From Pacificibacter marinus (GTDB taxonomy: Bacteria; Pseudomonadota; Alphaproteobacteria; Rhodobacterales; Rhodobacteraceae): a DNA stretch of 64,000 bases. Below are positions 16,780 to 25,025 of the stretch, one piece after another. The stretch's first letter is position 1. Each line of letters opens with the position of its first letter. The position numbers and the translations under genes are program-made. The notes below the pieces were generated by a model. It had not been told where the DNA came from, did not search any database, and was given only the letters and a program-made list of their open reading frames with translations. Location: positions 62,001-126,000 of the forward strand of contig NZ_JAHKPK010000017.1 of the NCBI RefSeq assembly GCF_018860665.1, written 5' to 3'.

Positions 16780-18165
16780 ATGCCACTTTTTTTTGCTGAA
16801 GCCTCATCCGCCTCAATCCCGCTGCACCTCGTTTTGAGCAGTGAGACTGATAGATTTATTTCAACGCGACCTGACCAAGAGGCCTCATGGCTGAGGGCGA
16901 ATGGATTCACAGGGGCCGCAGGGTCTGTGTGCGTGATACCGTCTGCAGATGGTGTCGCGGCGGTTGTTGCCGGACTTGGGTCTGAGGCCGATCTCAAACG
17001 AACACGTTTTGGCCTTGCCGATATCCGCAGTAAACTGCCCGAGGCCACGTATCAGTTGATGACAACGCTCACGGGGGCACAGCTTGATGAACAGGTTTTA
17101 GGCTGGCTTTTGGCGGGGTATGTCTTTGATCGTTATATTAAAAAATCGCCCCCTCGTGCACAGTTGATCGCCCATGAGGGTATCGATGCCGCACGGTTGG
17201 AAGCGATTGCACAAGGCGAGTTTTTAACGCGTGATCTGATCAACACGCCTGCGTCTGATATGGGACCAGCGGAACTTGAAGAGGCTGCGAACGCGCTGGC
17301 AAAAAACTTTGACGCGCAGTTTTCAACCATTCAAAGCGAAGCGCTTTTAGATGAGAACTTTCCAATGATTCACGCTGTTGGGCGCGCCTCTTCGCGTGGG
17401 CCACGTTTGATCGATATGCGCTGGGGCAACAAAGGTCCTAAACTTACATTGGTTGGAAAAGGTGTGTGCTTTGATACTGGCGGGCTAAACCTTAAGCCTG
17501 GGTCATCTATGGGTTTGATGAAAAAGGACATGGGGGGCGCTGCTACTGTGTTGGGTTTGGCGCATATGATTATGGCGCTTAATGTGCCCATTCAGTTGCG
17601 CGTGTTGATCCCCGCTGTTGAAAATTCCGTGTCTGGTAATGCGTTTCGCCCGCAGGATATTTTGACATCCCGCAAGGGTTTGACCGTTGAAATCAACAAC
17701 ACAGATGCCGAAGGACGTCTTGTTCTGGCCGATGCTTTGGCCTTGGCGGATGAAGAAGACACCGACTTGATTATCTCGATGGCCACCCTGACGGGGGCCG
17801 CGCGTGTGGCTGTGGGGCCCGATCTGTCGCCCTTCTTCGCCACACAAGCGCAAGACGCGGCCTTTGTGGCCAAAGGGGCCGAGGCCGCAAGCGACCCCGT
17901 GTGGCAATTGCCGTACTGGGAACCCTATGAGAAGATGATCGAACCAGGCATTGCTGATCTCGACAATGCACCTGCTGGCGGCATGGCAGGATGTATCACA
18001 GCCGCATTGTTTTTGCGTCGGTTTGTGACCAATACGCCGCGCTATATGCATTTTGATGTCTACGGATGGTGTCCATCGTCCCTGCCGGGGCGCCCGAAAG
18101 GCGGCGTCGGCATGGGCGCGCGTGCGCTATTGGCTGCTTTGCCTGATCTTTTGAACCATGACTGA
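16780..18165 (+). CDS. M17 family leucyl aminopeptidase
   Basis: Cytoplasmic di-metal aminopeptidase of 461 residues. The C-terminal catalytic domain carries VGKGVCFDTGGLNLKP with the active-site Lys and first Asp, MKKDMGGAA, and the signature NTDAEGRL that binds both metals. The N-terminal domain (1 to about 150) is the usual divergent macro-like domain. It overlaps the NlpC/P60 gene by 8 bp, so the two are coupled; together they could process peptides released from cell-wall turnover (inference). Gene names pepA or pepB would be guesses. Confidence 0.93.
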   Translation: MPLFFAEASSASIPLHLVLSSETDRFISTRPDQEASWLRANGFTGAAGSVCVIPSADGVAAVVAGLGSEADLKRTRFGLADIRSKLPEATYQLMTTLTGAQLDEQVLGWLLAGYVFDRYIKKSPPRAQLIAHEGIDAARLEAIAQGEFLTRDLINTPASDMGPAELEEAANALAKNFDAQFSTIQSEALLDENFPMIHAVGRASSRGPRLIDMRWGNKGPKLTLVGKGVCFDTGGLNLKPGSSMGLMKKDMGGAATVLGLAHMIMALNVPIQLRVLIPAVENSVSGNAFRPQDILTSRKGLTVEINNTDAEGRLVLADALALADEEDTDLIISMATLTGAARVAVGPDLSPFFATQAQDAAFVAKGAEAASDPVWQLPYWEPYEKMIEPGIADLDNAPAGGMAGCITAALFLRRFVTNTPRYMHFDVYGWCPSSLPGRPKGGVGMGARALLAALPDLLNHD

Positions 18166-18970
18166 TCGCCGTTTAACCCCTGCCAATGACCGTGTGGCCC
18201 TGAAGGGATTTGCATTGCAGGGCCAGACCGAAGTTGTGGCTGAGGCGACATCCGTCACCAAGCCAGTGGCAGATTTGCGCGATGTCCCGCAAGGTGCGCG
18301 CACGCGCCAATTGGTGTTGGGCGAACAGTTTGATGTGTTGGAACGTCACAACAGTTGGACCTTTGGGCGTGCAGCACGCGATGGATATATGGGCTATATT
18401 GCCGAAGGGGACCTTGGGTTTCCTTTTGCGCCAACCCACAGGATTTCCGCGCGTGCTACGCATTTATATCCTGAAGCCGATTTTAAATCTGAGGCACGCG
18501 AAAGCCTGTCCTTTGGCTCCCGTATTTGCGTTGTGGATGAGCGTCACAAATTTGTTGAAACCGACACGGGGCGCTTTGTGCCCAAAGCCCATGTGCGTCT
18601 TATTGATCGACCCTTTTCTGACCCTGTGACCGTGGCGCAGCTCTTTTTCGGAACCCCCTATCTTTGGGGGGGGAATTCCAGCTTTGGCGTCGATTGTTCC
18701 GGTTTGGTACAAGCGGGATTCACGGCTTGCGGTTTGGGCTGTCCGGGCGATAGCGATCAACAAATGGACTTGGGGCAGGCCGCCACTGGCGCATATGAGC
18801 GCGGTGATTTGTTGTTTTGGAAAGGCCATGTCGCGCTTTGCGTTGACGGTGAAACGCTAATCCATGCCAGCGAGCATTATATGGCTGTGGCCTACGAGCC
18901 GATTTTAAAAGCGATCGCGCGGATTCAAGCGCAGGGAAATGGGGCCGTGACGGCGCATCGTCGCCTGTAG
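18158..18970 (+). CDS. NlpC/P60 (C40) family peptidase with SH3-like domain
   Basis: A 270-residue protein. The N-terminal half is SH3-like (VADLRDVPQGARTRQLVLGE; WTFGRAARDGYMGYI), and the C-terminal NlpC/P60 domain has catalytic Cys in VDCSGLVQ, His in GHVALCV and a further His in LIHASEHY. Such enzymes cut D-Glu-meso-Dap bonds in peptidoglycan peptides. No signal peptide is evident, which suggests cytoplasmic murein-peptide recycling like the YkfC type. It overlaps the M17 aminopeptidase by 8 bp and converges with the DUF2794 gene, 3 bp away. Confidence 0.9.
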   Translation: MTDRRLTPANDRVALKGFALQGQTEVVAEATSVTKPVADLRDVPQGARTRQLVLGEQFDVLERHNSWTFGRAARDGYMGYIAEGDLGFPFAPTHRISARATHLYPEADFKSEARESLSFGSRICVVDERHKFVETDTGRFVPKAHVRLIDRPFSDPVTVAQLFFGTPYLWGGNSSFGVDCSGLVQAGFTACGLGCPGDSDQQMDLGQAATGAYERGDLLFWKGHVALCVDGETLIHASEHYMAVAYEPILKAIARIQAQGNGAVTAHRRL

Positions 18971-18973
18971 CGA

Positions 18974-19315
18974 TCAATCGACTGAGCGGATCAGTTTGCG
19001 ATCAAACACGCGCAGCACATTGCGCAGCTCGTGTCCCCGTTTTAAAATCTGCCCGTCCATACCGATGACAGAATACATGCCTTGGCGGCCGCGCAGCTTG
19101 GGGCGCTTTTCGATCCGATACATCGGATGTTCCGCTGTGCGCCGAAAAACGGAAAACACTGCGACGTCTTTTAAAAAGGACATACCGTAATCGCGCCATT
19201 CGCCAGCGGCAACCATTTGCCCGTACAGGCCCAGAATCGCACCGAGCTCATGCCGGTCGAAGGCAACCTTATCGTATGCGTTCTTGGTGTTCGGAAAGGG
19301 CGTTGGTGTCGTCAT
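18974..19315 (-). CDS. DUF2794 domain-containing protein
   Basis: A 113-residue soluble protein matching the alphaproteobacterial DUF2794 family by length and by stretches such as FDRHELGAILGLYGQMVAAG and EWRDYGM...AVFSVFRR, ending in a basic tail. No function is known. It is transcribed away from the 19316-19809 region, which would hold its promoter. Confidence 0.85.
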   Translation of the reverse strand: MTTPTPFPNTKNAYDKVAFDRHELGAILGLYGQMVAAGEWRDYGMSFLKDVAVFSVFRRTAEHPMYRIEKRPKLRGRQGMYSVIGMDGQILKRGHELRNVLRVFDRKLIRSVD

Positions 19316-19809
19316 TGTTCAAGATTGGGCGCAAAAAGACAACAAATCAAGAGATTGCCTGGAGCTTGGTCGTTTTTACAAAAATGGCTGCCCTAGTATT
19401 GCCACAAAAAAAACCGTGCCTTTCCTTGTTCACTTCCTCTTTTAGCCTGCATTTAAAGGCAAAACTAAACACAGAGCGAGAACGCTTACCCCGGGGTCGC
19501 GGTTTAACAGCCCCCACCCAGTTCGCGATCTCGGGGATCTCGCTCTAAGTTATTGTGAAGTCGAGGCAGGCAATCCTGCTTCGGCTTTTCATTTTTCTGC
19601 ATCCCTAATGTGTGATGCGGTATTAAAAACCACATATGACGACACCATTGGACAGGCGACATCATGCCTAAGCTCACCGAGTTTGGCATCTGGCAGATTT
19701 GTGAGTTTTGTTTCAAATTAATTCTAGTAGGGTTCACAGTATGTGATTGGACGTCATTCGCCCTGAATGATCCAACAGCCTAAGTCAAAGAGTTCACAGG
19801 AGATCTACA
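19316..19809. other. 494-bp non-coding region with a candidate small RNA
   Basis: No convincing gene lies here; short open frames lack ribosome sites. The left part is A/T-rich and should carry the DUF2794 promoter. The middle holds a nested inverted repeat followed by an intrinsic terminator (see 19473-19597). The right end, with AGGAG at 19798-19802, leads into the cytochrome gene. Confidence 0.6.
19473..19597 (+). ncRNA. Candidate structured small RNA with its own terminator
   Basis: Nested complementary segments form an extended hairpin. AGAGCGAGA (19473-19481) pairs with TCTCGCTCT (19538-19546), CCCCG with CGGGG (19532-19536), and TCGCG (19497-19501) with CGCGA (19524-19528). A second hairpin, CGAGGCAGG-CAAT-CCTGCTTCG, runs straight into GCTTTTCATTTTT, a good Rho-independent terminator for plus-strand transcription. 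A possible promoter is TTAGCC (19442) and CTAAAC (19465) with 17-bp spacing, a weak match. Length would be about 120 nt. It lacks the SRP-RNA GGAAGGAAGCAGCC-type core and I do not recognise it as 6S or tmRNA. Confidence 0.55.
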
Positions 19810-20241
19810 ATGAAAAAAATTCTCACGGCATCTGCCGTTCTAATCAGTCTTTCTATTGGCGCTGTCGCACATGCTGAAGTTGAAAACCAAGCGGTTGCAG
19901 ATCGTATGGCGGCCATGAAAGCTATTGGCGGTTCAATGAAAACGCTCGGCGATATGGCCAAAGGGGCGACCGAGTTTGACGTGGCCGTAGCGCAGGCCGC
20001 AGTTGACACATTGGAAGCACAGTCCGAGGCGTTGCCAGCGCTGTTTGAAGCCCAAGAAACCGATCCAGAAAGCGAAGCCAAGCCAGAAATTTGGACCAAC
20101 TGGGATGATTTCGTGGCCAAGTCGAATAGCCTCAACGCAGCTGCTGCGGCGATCACAATCACGGATGCTGCATCTGTGGGTGCAGCATTGGGTGCTGTCG
20201 GTGGTTCGTGCAAAGATTGTCACTCAGAGTATCGCATGTAA
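19810..20241 (+). CDS. Class II cytochrome c (cytochrome c'/c-556-like)
   Basis: A 143-residue periplasmic protein with a signal peptide (AHA-EVEN cleavage near residue 22), a four-helix-bundle pattern and a C-terminal heme site CKDCH (Cys134, Cys137, His138) five residues from the end, as is standard for cytochrome c' and c-556. Members carry electrons or bind small gases such as NO. A strong AGGAGATCTACA-ATG start is present. It is transcribed alone; a GC-rich hairpin follows at 20274-20314. Confidence 0.92.
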   Translation: MKKILTASAVLISLSIGAVAHAEVENQAVADRMAAMKAIGGSMKTLGDMAKGATEFDVAVAQAAVDTLEAQSEALPALFEAQETDPESEAKPEIWTNWDDFVAKSNSLNAAAAAITITDAASVGAALGAVGGSCKDCHSEYRM

Positions 20242-20273
20242 GCGGCTCTTATAGTTTCAACTATGACAATTCT

Positions 20274-20314
20274 CCGTCCGCCCGTCCAAATCGATTATGG
20301 TAACGGGCGGGCGG
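20274..20314. terminator. GC-rich hairpin after the cytochrome gene
   Basis: CCGCCCGT (20278-20285) pairs with ACGGGCGG (20303-20310). The flank continues TAGTCATTGTTT, so it is a plausible but not textbook terminator. Confidence 0.55.
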
Positions 20315-20401
20315 TAGTCATTGTTTATATCATCCCAGAGACAATCAGCGCACTGGACCTTAAGGTTTAAAGTGATCACTATCGTTCGAGACATACACTT
20401 G

Positions 20402-20418
20402 TTTAAAATGTTTCAAAA
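20402..20418. promoter_or_regulatory. Putative Irr (ICE) box upstream of mbfA
   Basis: TTTAAAATGTTTCAAAA matches the alphaproteobacterial Irr box TTTAGAA-N3-TTCTAAA at 12 of 14 specified positions and is a near-perfect interrupted palindrome. It ends 12 bp before the mbfA ATG, a position suited to repression. Irr is known to repress mbfA under low iron in related bacteria; its action here is inference. Confidence 0.6.
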
Positions 20419-20430
20419 AGGTCCGATGAG

Positions 20431-21408
20431 ATGATCCCAGGGTTTGCATACCGAAAACGGTTTTCCGATCTGTCAGAGCAGGACATCCTTGCGCTTGCGA
20501 TTTCGTCAGAGGAAGACGACGCACGCATTTACAGGACTTATGCGCATAATCTGCGCGAAGAGTTTCCAAACAGCGCTGCAATTTTTGATGAAATGGCTGT
20601 TGAAGAAGATGGTCACCGATCCGCGCTGATCGAGTTGCACCAAAAACGGTTCGGCGATGTCATTCCTATGATCCGCCGCGAACATGTGTCCGGCTATTAT
20701 GCCCGTAAACCTGTTTGGTTGATTGAAAACCTGTCCTTGGATCGCATCAGATCTGAGGCCCGCGGCATGGAGCAAGCAGCCGAAGCCTTTTACCGCAAAG
20801 CTGCGACGATGACCCAAGATGCGGCCACACGTGATCTGCTAGGACATTTGGCAGCTGCAGAGGCTGGTCATGACGAAAAAGCGGCAGAACTTGAGGCCAC
20901 GCATCTGGGCGGCGACAAGCGCTCAAGCGAAGACAGTGACGCGCATCGCAAGTTTATTTTAACATGGGTGCAACCAGGCCTTGCTGGCTTGATGGATGGA
21001 TCTGTTTCGACTCTCGCGCCAATTTTTGCCACGGCTTTTGCCACGCAAAGCACCCACACCACTTTTCTTGTTGGTTTGGCGGCTTCTGTGGGGGCGGGCA
21101 TCTCAATGGGCTTTACCGAAGCCGCCTCCGATGATGGTCAGCTCTCTGGGCGTGGTTCGCCGATCAAACGTGGCATCGCCGCTGGCGTTATGACGACTAT
21201 TGGCGGGTTAGGACATACTCTACCTTATCTTATTCCAGACTTTTGGACGGCGACCGTCACCGCGTTCTTCGTTGTGTTTGTTGAACTTTGGGCGATTGCA
21301 TGGATTCAAAACAAATACATGGAAACCCCATTCATGCGCGCCGTTTTCCAAGTCGTTTTGGGCGGTGGCTTGGTCTTTGCCGCTGGTGCTTTGATTGGGG
21401 GCGGGTAA
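20431..21408 (+). CDS. mbfA: Membrane-bound ferritin-like iron exporter
   Basis: A 325-residue two-domain protein. The N-terminal ferritin-like/rubrerythrin domain (1 to about 155) has Glu/His di-iron motifs ([25 protein letters not shown]). The C-terminal VIT1/CCC1-type membrane domain (about 175-325) has several transmembrane helices and the [12 protein letters not shown] motif. MbfA in Agrobacterium and Bradyrhizobium exports iron and protects against iron and peroxide stress. An Irr-type box immediately upstream supports the call. The preceding AGATG context lacks a strong Shine-Dalgarno; GGTCCGATGAG is the nearest purine-rich stretch. Confidence 0.92.
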   Translation: MIPGFAYRKRFSDLSEQDILALAISSEEDDARIYRTYAHNLREEFPNSAAIFDEMAVEEDGHRSALIELHQKRFGDVIPMIRREHVSGYYARKPVWLIENLSLDRIRSEARGMEQAAEAFYRKAATMTQDAATRDLLGHLAAAEAGHDEKAAELEATHLGGDKRSSEDSDAHRKFILTWVQPGLAGLMDGSVSTLAPIFATAFATQSTHTTFLVGLAASVGAGISMGFTEAASDDGQLSGRGSPIKRGIAAGVMTTIGGLGHTLPYLIPDFWTATVTAFFVVFVELWAIAWIQNKYMETPFMRAVFQVVLGGGLVFAAGALIGGG

Positions 21409-21430
21409 GGTTGACCCAAAGGAGACCTCT

Positions 21431-21922
21431 GTGACTGATACGCCTGATAGCTCTGAGCCTAAGACGCCTAAAATCTACATCGACGCTGATGCCTGCCCTG
21501 TCAAAGACGAGGCAGAAAAGGTGGCGACACGCCATAAAATTCAATGCCTTTTGGTTTGTAATGGTGGCTTGCGGCCCTCGCAAAACCCTTATGCCGAAAT
21601 GATTTTTGTACCTGACGGACCTGATGTGGCCGACATGTGGATCGCGGATCGTGCGGGCGTTGGTGATGTCGTTGTCACCGGTGACATTCCTCTGGCCGCG
21701 AAAGTCGTCGAATCCGGCGCGCGCGTGATCAAGCACAATGGTGAGCCGCTGACCAAGGCCAATATTGGCAATGTGCTGGCGACGCGTGATTTGATGGCCG
21801 ATCTGCGTGCTGCGGATCCGTTTCGTCAAGGCGGCGGAAAACCGTTTGCCAAAGCGGATCGCTCAAGATTTTTAGATTCATTGGAACGTGCCGTGCAGGC
21901 GGCAAAAAGGGATATCGTATGA
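21431..21922 (+). CDS. YaiI/YqxD family (DUF188) protein
   Basis: A 163-residue protein of the UPF0178/DUF188 family, with [18 protein letters not shown] at the front and the conserved [11 protein letters not shown] and RDLMADLR stretches. The fold is PIN-like and suggests nuclease activity, but function is unproven. The start is GTG 21431 behind AAAGGAGACCTCT; the upstream TTG would run into the mbfA end. The gene follows mbfA by 22 bp and overlaps the HAD gene by 4 bp (ATGA), so mbfA, yaiI and the phosphatase may form one transcript. Confidence 0.9.
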   Translation: MTDTPDSSEPKTPKIYIDADACPVKDEAEKVATRHKIQCLLVCNGGLRPSQNPYAEMIFVPDGPDVADMWIADRAGVGDVVVTGDIPLAAKVVESGARVIKHNGEPLTKANIGNVLATRDLMADLRAADPFRQGGGKPFAKADRSRFLDSLERAVQAAKRDIV

Positions 21923-22542
21923 CCGTTGAAACTGTTGTTTTTGACATTGGCAACGTGCTGATCGAATGGCAGCCAGAGCGCCATTACGATAGCGTGATTG
22001 GGGAGGCGCGCCGCAAAGAAATGTTTGCTGCCGTTGATCTGCATGCCATCAATGACGAGGTTGATCGTGGCGCGCCATTTCGTGCGACCATTGAAAAAGC
22101 GGCAGATGACTACCCCGCGTTCAAAACCGAAATCTTGATGTGGTATTTCGACTGGATCAAAATGGCAGCGCCCGCAATTCCGCACTCGGTGGCTTTGTTG
22201 CGTGCCCTGCGCGCCAAAGGCATTCGTGTGATCGCACTGACAAATTTCGGGATCGAAAGCTTTGAGTTCGCTGAAACCAAATATCCGTTCCTGACCGAGT
22301 TTGACAAAACCTATGTGTCTGGCCGCATGGGCTGCGTCAAACCACATAGTTTGATTTACGAAATGCTAGAGGCGGGTGAACAGGCTCAGCCAGATCGTTT
22401 GCTTTTTGCCGATGACCGCCAAGAAAATATCGACATGGCCGCCAGTCGAGGGTGGCAGACACATCTGTTTACTGGCCCGCAAGGCTGGGCTAAGCGCTTG
22501 GTGGATGAAGGTTTACTGACGATGGAAGAGGCCGGTCTTTAA
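21919..22542 (+). CDS. HAD-family phosphatase (YihX-like)
   Basis: A 207-residue HAD hydrolase with motif I VFDIGNVL, motif II ALTNF, a Lys in VKPHSLIYE and motif [11 protein letters not shown]. The second Asp of the usual DxDx(T/V) is replaced by Gly-Asn, as in YihX-type and haloacid-like members (DxGN). Substrate class is sugar phosphates or similar. Its start overlaps the YaiI stop. It converges with an MFS gene and shares 4 bp with that gene's stop. Confidence 0.9.
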   Translation: MTVETVVFDIGNVLIEWQPERHYDSVIGEARRKEMFAAVDLHAINDEVDRGAPFRATIEKAADDYPAFKTEILMWYFDWIKMAAPAIPHSVALLRALRAKGIRVIALTNFGIESFEFAETKYPFLTEFDKTYVSGRMGCVKPHSLIYEMLEAGEQAQPDRLLFADDRQENIDMAASRGWQTHLFTGPQGWAKRLVDEGLLTMEEAGL

Positions 22543-23792
22543 CGTACGGCTTGGGCGAGGCGTTGGCCCAATGGCACTTCTTTGATCGGCAAATGGATCA
22601 CTGCAGAAAATATGCCGACGCCGATGCCAACCCACCACACGGCCGTGTAATCGCCGTAGATGTCATACAGGCGTCCGCCCAACCACACGCCCAAAAACGC
22701 GCCCAGTTGATGCGAGAAAAACACGATTCCGTACAGGGTTCCCATGTAACGCAGCCCATAAATATGCGCGACCAACCCTGATGTCAGCGGCACGGTGGCC
22801 AACCACAAAGCGCCCATAGCCAGTGAAAAAATCAACACAGACGCAGGCGTGATCGGCAAGGCGATGAACAAGATCGACGCAATCGCACGCAATGTGTAGA
22901 TGCCGGTCAGCAGGTACTTTTTGGGCAATCGATTGCCCAAGTAGCCTGCAAACAAAGTGCCCGCAATATTCGCAGCGCCAATGACCGAAATTGAAACTGC
23001 ACCAAGGGTCGATGTCGACCCGATGCCAATACTGGCGAGCAATCCCGTGGGATCAACCGCGCCACACATTTCGGTCACGAGCGCAGGAAAATGCGCTGTG
23101 ACAAAGGCCAATTGATAGCCGCACGAAAAGAAGCCCAAAAAGATCAACGTATAGCTTGGGTCTTTGAAGGCTTTCTTCAAAATTTGACCCAGGCTGTCGT
23201 CAAGCTCGGTTTTGGTGGCCATTTGCGGTGAACGCATAAACGGCAGCACCAAGAGCGAGGCCAAAATAGCCACAGCAAACAAAAGAAATACGTCTTGCCA
23301 GCCCATAAAACTCAACAACCAATCCGCAAGCGGCGCGCCAAAAACTTGGCCCGCCGACCCCGCAGCCGTGGCAATCGCCAATGACATAGATCGGTTCTCG
23401 GCTGAGGATGCACGCCCCACAACCGCCAAGATCACGCCAAACCCCGTGCCTGCTATGCCAAAGCCAATCAGCGTTTCAAACAGTTGATGCGCTTCAGGTG
23501 TGATCGCGAAAGACGACAATACCAAACCTGCCGCATAGGCAATTGCGCCCAGTATGATCGCTTTGCGGTCACCGATGCGTTCGGCTAGCGCGCCAAAAAT
23601 TGGCTGACCAATGCCCCAAAACAGGTTCTGAATCGCAATGGCCAGCGAAAATTCAGCGCGCGGCCAGTTGAATTCGGCGGCAATCGGGATTTGAAAAACG
23701 CCAAAAGAAGCGCGGATCGAAAAACTGATCAGAATGACAACACAGCCCGCCAAAAGAACGGGAGTAAATAAGGGCGTGCGTGTGCTGGACAT
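22539..23792 (-). CDS. Major facilitator superfamily transporter
   Basis: A 417-residue protein with 12 predicted membrane helices. It resembles the monocarboxylate/oxalate-formate antiporter-like MFS branch (SIRASFGVFQIPIAAEFNW, GPLADRIGDRK-like loop ALAERIGDRKA). The start is ATG 23792 behind AAAGGAGACATCT. The frame stays open much further upstream, but that part has no transporter character and overlaps the zapE start region, so I exclude it. Substrate unknown. It is divergent from zapE. Confidence 0.9.
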   Translation of the reverse strand: MSSTRTPLFTPVLLAGCVVILISFSIRASFGVFQIPIAAEFNWPRAEFSLAIAIQNLFWGIGQPIFGALAERIGDRKAIILGAIAYAAGLVLSSFAITPEAHQLFETLIGFGIAGTGFGVILAVVGRASSAENRSMSLAIATAAGSAGQVFGAPLADWLLSFMGWQDVFLLFAVAILASLLVLPFMRSPQMATKTELDDSLGQILKKAFKDPSYTLIFLGFFSCGYQLAFVTAHFPALVTEMCGAVDPTGLLASIGIGSTSTLGAVSISVIGAANIAGTLFAGYLGNRLPKKYLLTGIYTLRAIASILFIALPITPASVLIFSLAMGALWLATVPLTSGLVAHIYGLRYMGTLYGIVFFSHQLGAFLGVWLGGRLYDIYGDYTAVWWVGIGVGIFSAVIHLPIKEVPLGQRLAQAVR

Positions 23793-23905
23793 AGATGTCT
23801 CCTTTGCGCTCACTCTATCGTCATTTCTATTGAGAACGTCAAACAAATGATCTGCATGACGCCCATCATCTTTTCTTATGAGATTGCGCGTATTATGGAT
23901 GTGCC

Positions 23906-24994
23906 ATGGATAGTTTGACTCAGATTTATAAAGCTCGTGTTGCCGCTGGAACGCTGCGTGCGGATGTCGCACAAGAAGCAGTTTTGCCGCTGTTTGATCG
24001 ATTGCAACATGATTTGGCGACGGCGCCCGTTGGCAAACGCGGATTGCTGTCTCTGATTGGCGGGCGCAAAAAGCCTGATCCCATAAAAGGCCTGTACATT
24101 TGGGGTGGCGTTGGGCGTGGCAAGTCGATGTTGATGGATCTGTTTCATGAACATTCTCCCGTACCTTCACGCCGCGTTCATTTTCACGCCTTCATGCAAG
24201 ACGTGCAGGCGCAAATTTTTGAGGCACGTCAAAAAGGCATCGCGGACACGATTGTACCCGTCGTCGATAAGGTCGCTGAAGAGGTGCGTTTGCTGTGTTT
24301 CGACGAAATGCAGGTCACTGACATCGCCGATGCGATGATCGTGGGGCGTCTGTTTGAAGGACTGTTTGCGCGGGGTGTGACTGTTGTGACCACTTCGAAC
24401 CGTGTGCCAGATGATCTGTATAAGAACGGCCTCAATCGGCAGCTCTTTTTGCCCTTTATCGATATCATTAAAGACAAGTTAGAGGTGCATCATCTGCATT
24501 CTCCAGTCGATTACCGTCAGGGGCGTTTGACGGGCACGCCCGTTTATTTCAGTCCGATCAATGATGAGACACGTGCGACGATCAATGAGATTTGGACAGA
24601 TCTGACTGGTGATGCATCTGAAGGGCTGACGATTAAAGTCAAAGGCCGCGACGTGAAGCTGCCGAAGTTTCACAACGGTATTGCCCGCGCGACGTTTTGG
24701 GACCTGTGCGGTCAGATGTATGGTCCAGGAGATTACTTGGCGATTGCAGACGCGGTGAAGCTGTTGATTATTGAAGACATCCCGCGTTTAGGACGTGGCA
24801 ATTTCAATGAGGCCAAGCGGTTCGTGACTTTGGTTGATGCGCTATATGAGGCAAAAGTGCGCGTGGTCGCCAGTGCGGTTGACGCGCCCGAAAGCCTATA
24901 TATCGAAGGTGCTGGCGTGTTCGAATTTGAACGTACAGCCTCGCGTTTACGCGAGATGCAAGACAAAGACTGGGCAACAGACGACGCTCATTAA
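23906..24994 (+). CDS. zapE: Cell division protein ZapE (AFG1-like ATPase)
   Basis: A 362-residue ATPase with Walker A IWGGVGRGKSM (about 67-77) and Walker B RLLCFDEMQVTDI, followed by the sensor-like TTSNRVP. The AFG1/ZapE family acts at the division ring in E. coli and is related to a mitochondrial proteostasis factor. The length is normal. It is a single gene, divergent from the MFS gene and convergent with folC. A TGCGGTTTT/AAAACCGCA inverted repeat at 25014-25050 covers the two gene ends and may terminate both. Confidence 0.93.
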   Translation: MDSLTQIYKARVAAGTLRADVAQEAVLPLFDRLQHDLATAPVGKRGLLSLIGGRKKPDPIKGLYIWGGVGRGKSMLMDLFHEHSPVPSRRVHFHAFMQDVQAQIFEARQKGIADTIVPVVDKVAEEVRLLCFDEMQVTDIADAMIVGRLFEGLFARGVTVVTTSNRVPDDLYKNGLNRQLFLPFIDIIKDKLEVHHLHSPVDYRQGRLTGTPVYFSPINDETRATINEIWTDLTGDASEGLTIKVKGRDVKLPKFHNGIARATFWDLCGQMYGPGDYLAIADAVKLLIIEDIPRLGRGNFNEAKRFVTLVDALYEAKVRVVASAVDAPESLYIEGAGVFEFERTASRLREMQDKDWATDDAH

Positions 24995-25025
24995 GATGGC
25001 GCTGTCTAAAGTCGTGCGGTTTTAA

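Noticed and set aside
19473-19546. SRP RNA, 6S RNA or tmRNA identity for the structured RNA
   Set aside because: The SRP core is absent, the layout is too short for 6S as I know it, and no tag frame or tRNA-like ends are visible.
22539-24170. 543-residue minus-strand reading frame extending the MFS gene upstream to 24170
   Set aside because: The first 126 residues lie antisense to the zapE start and have no membrane character. ATG 23792 with AAAGGAGA is the clear start.
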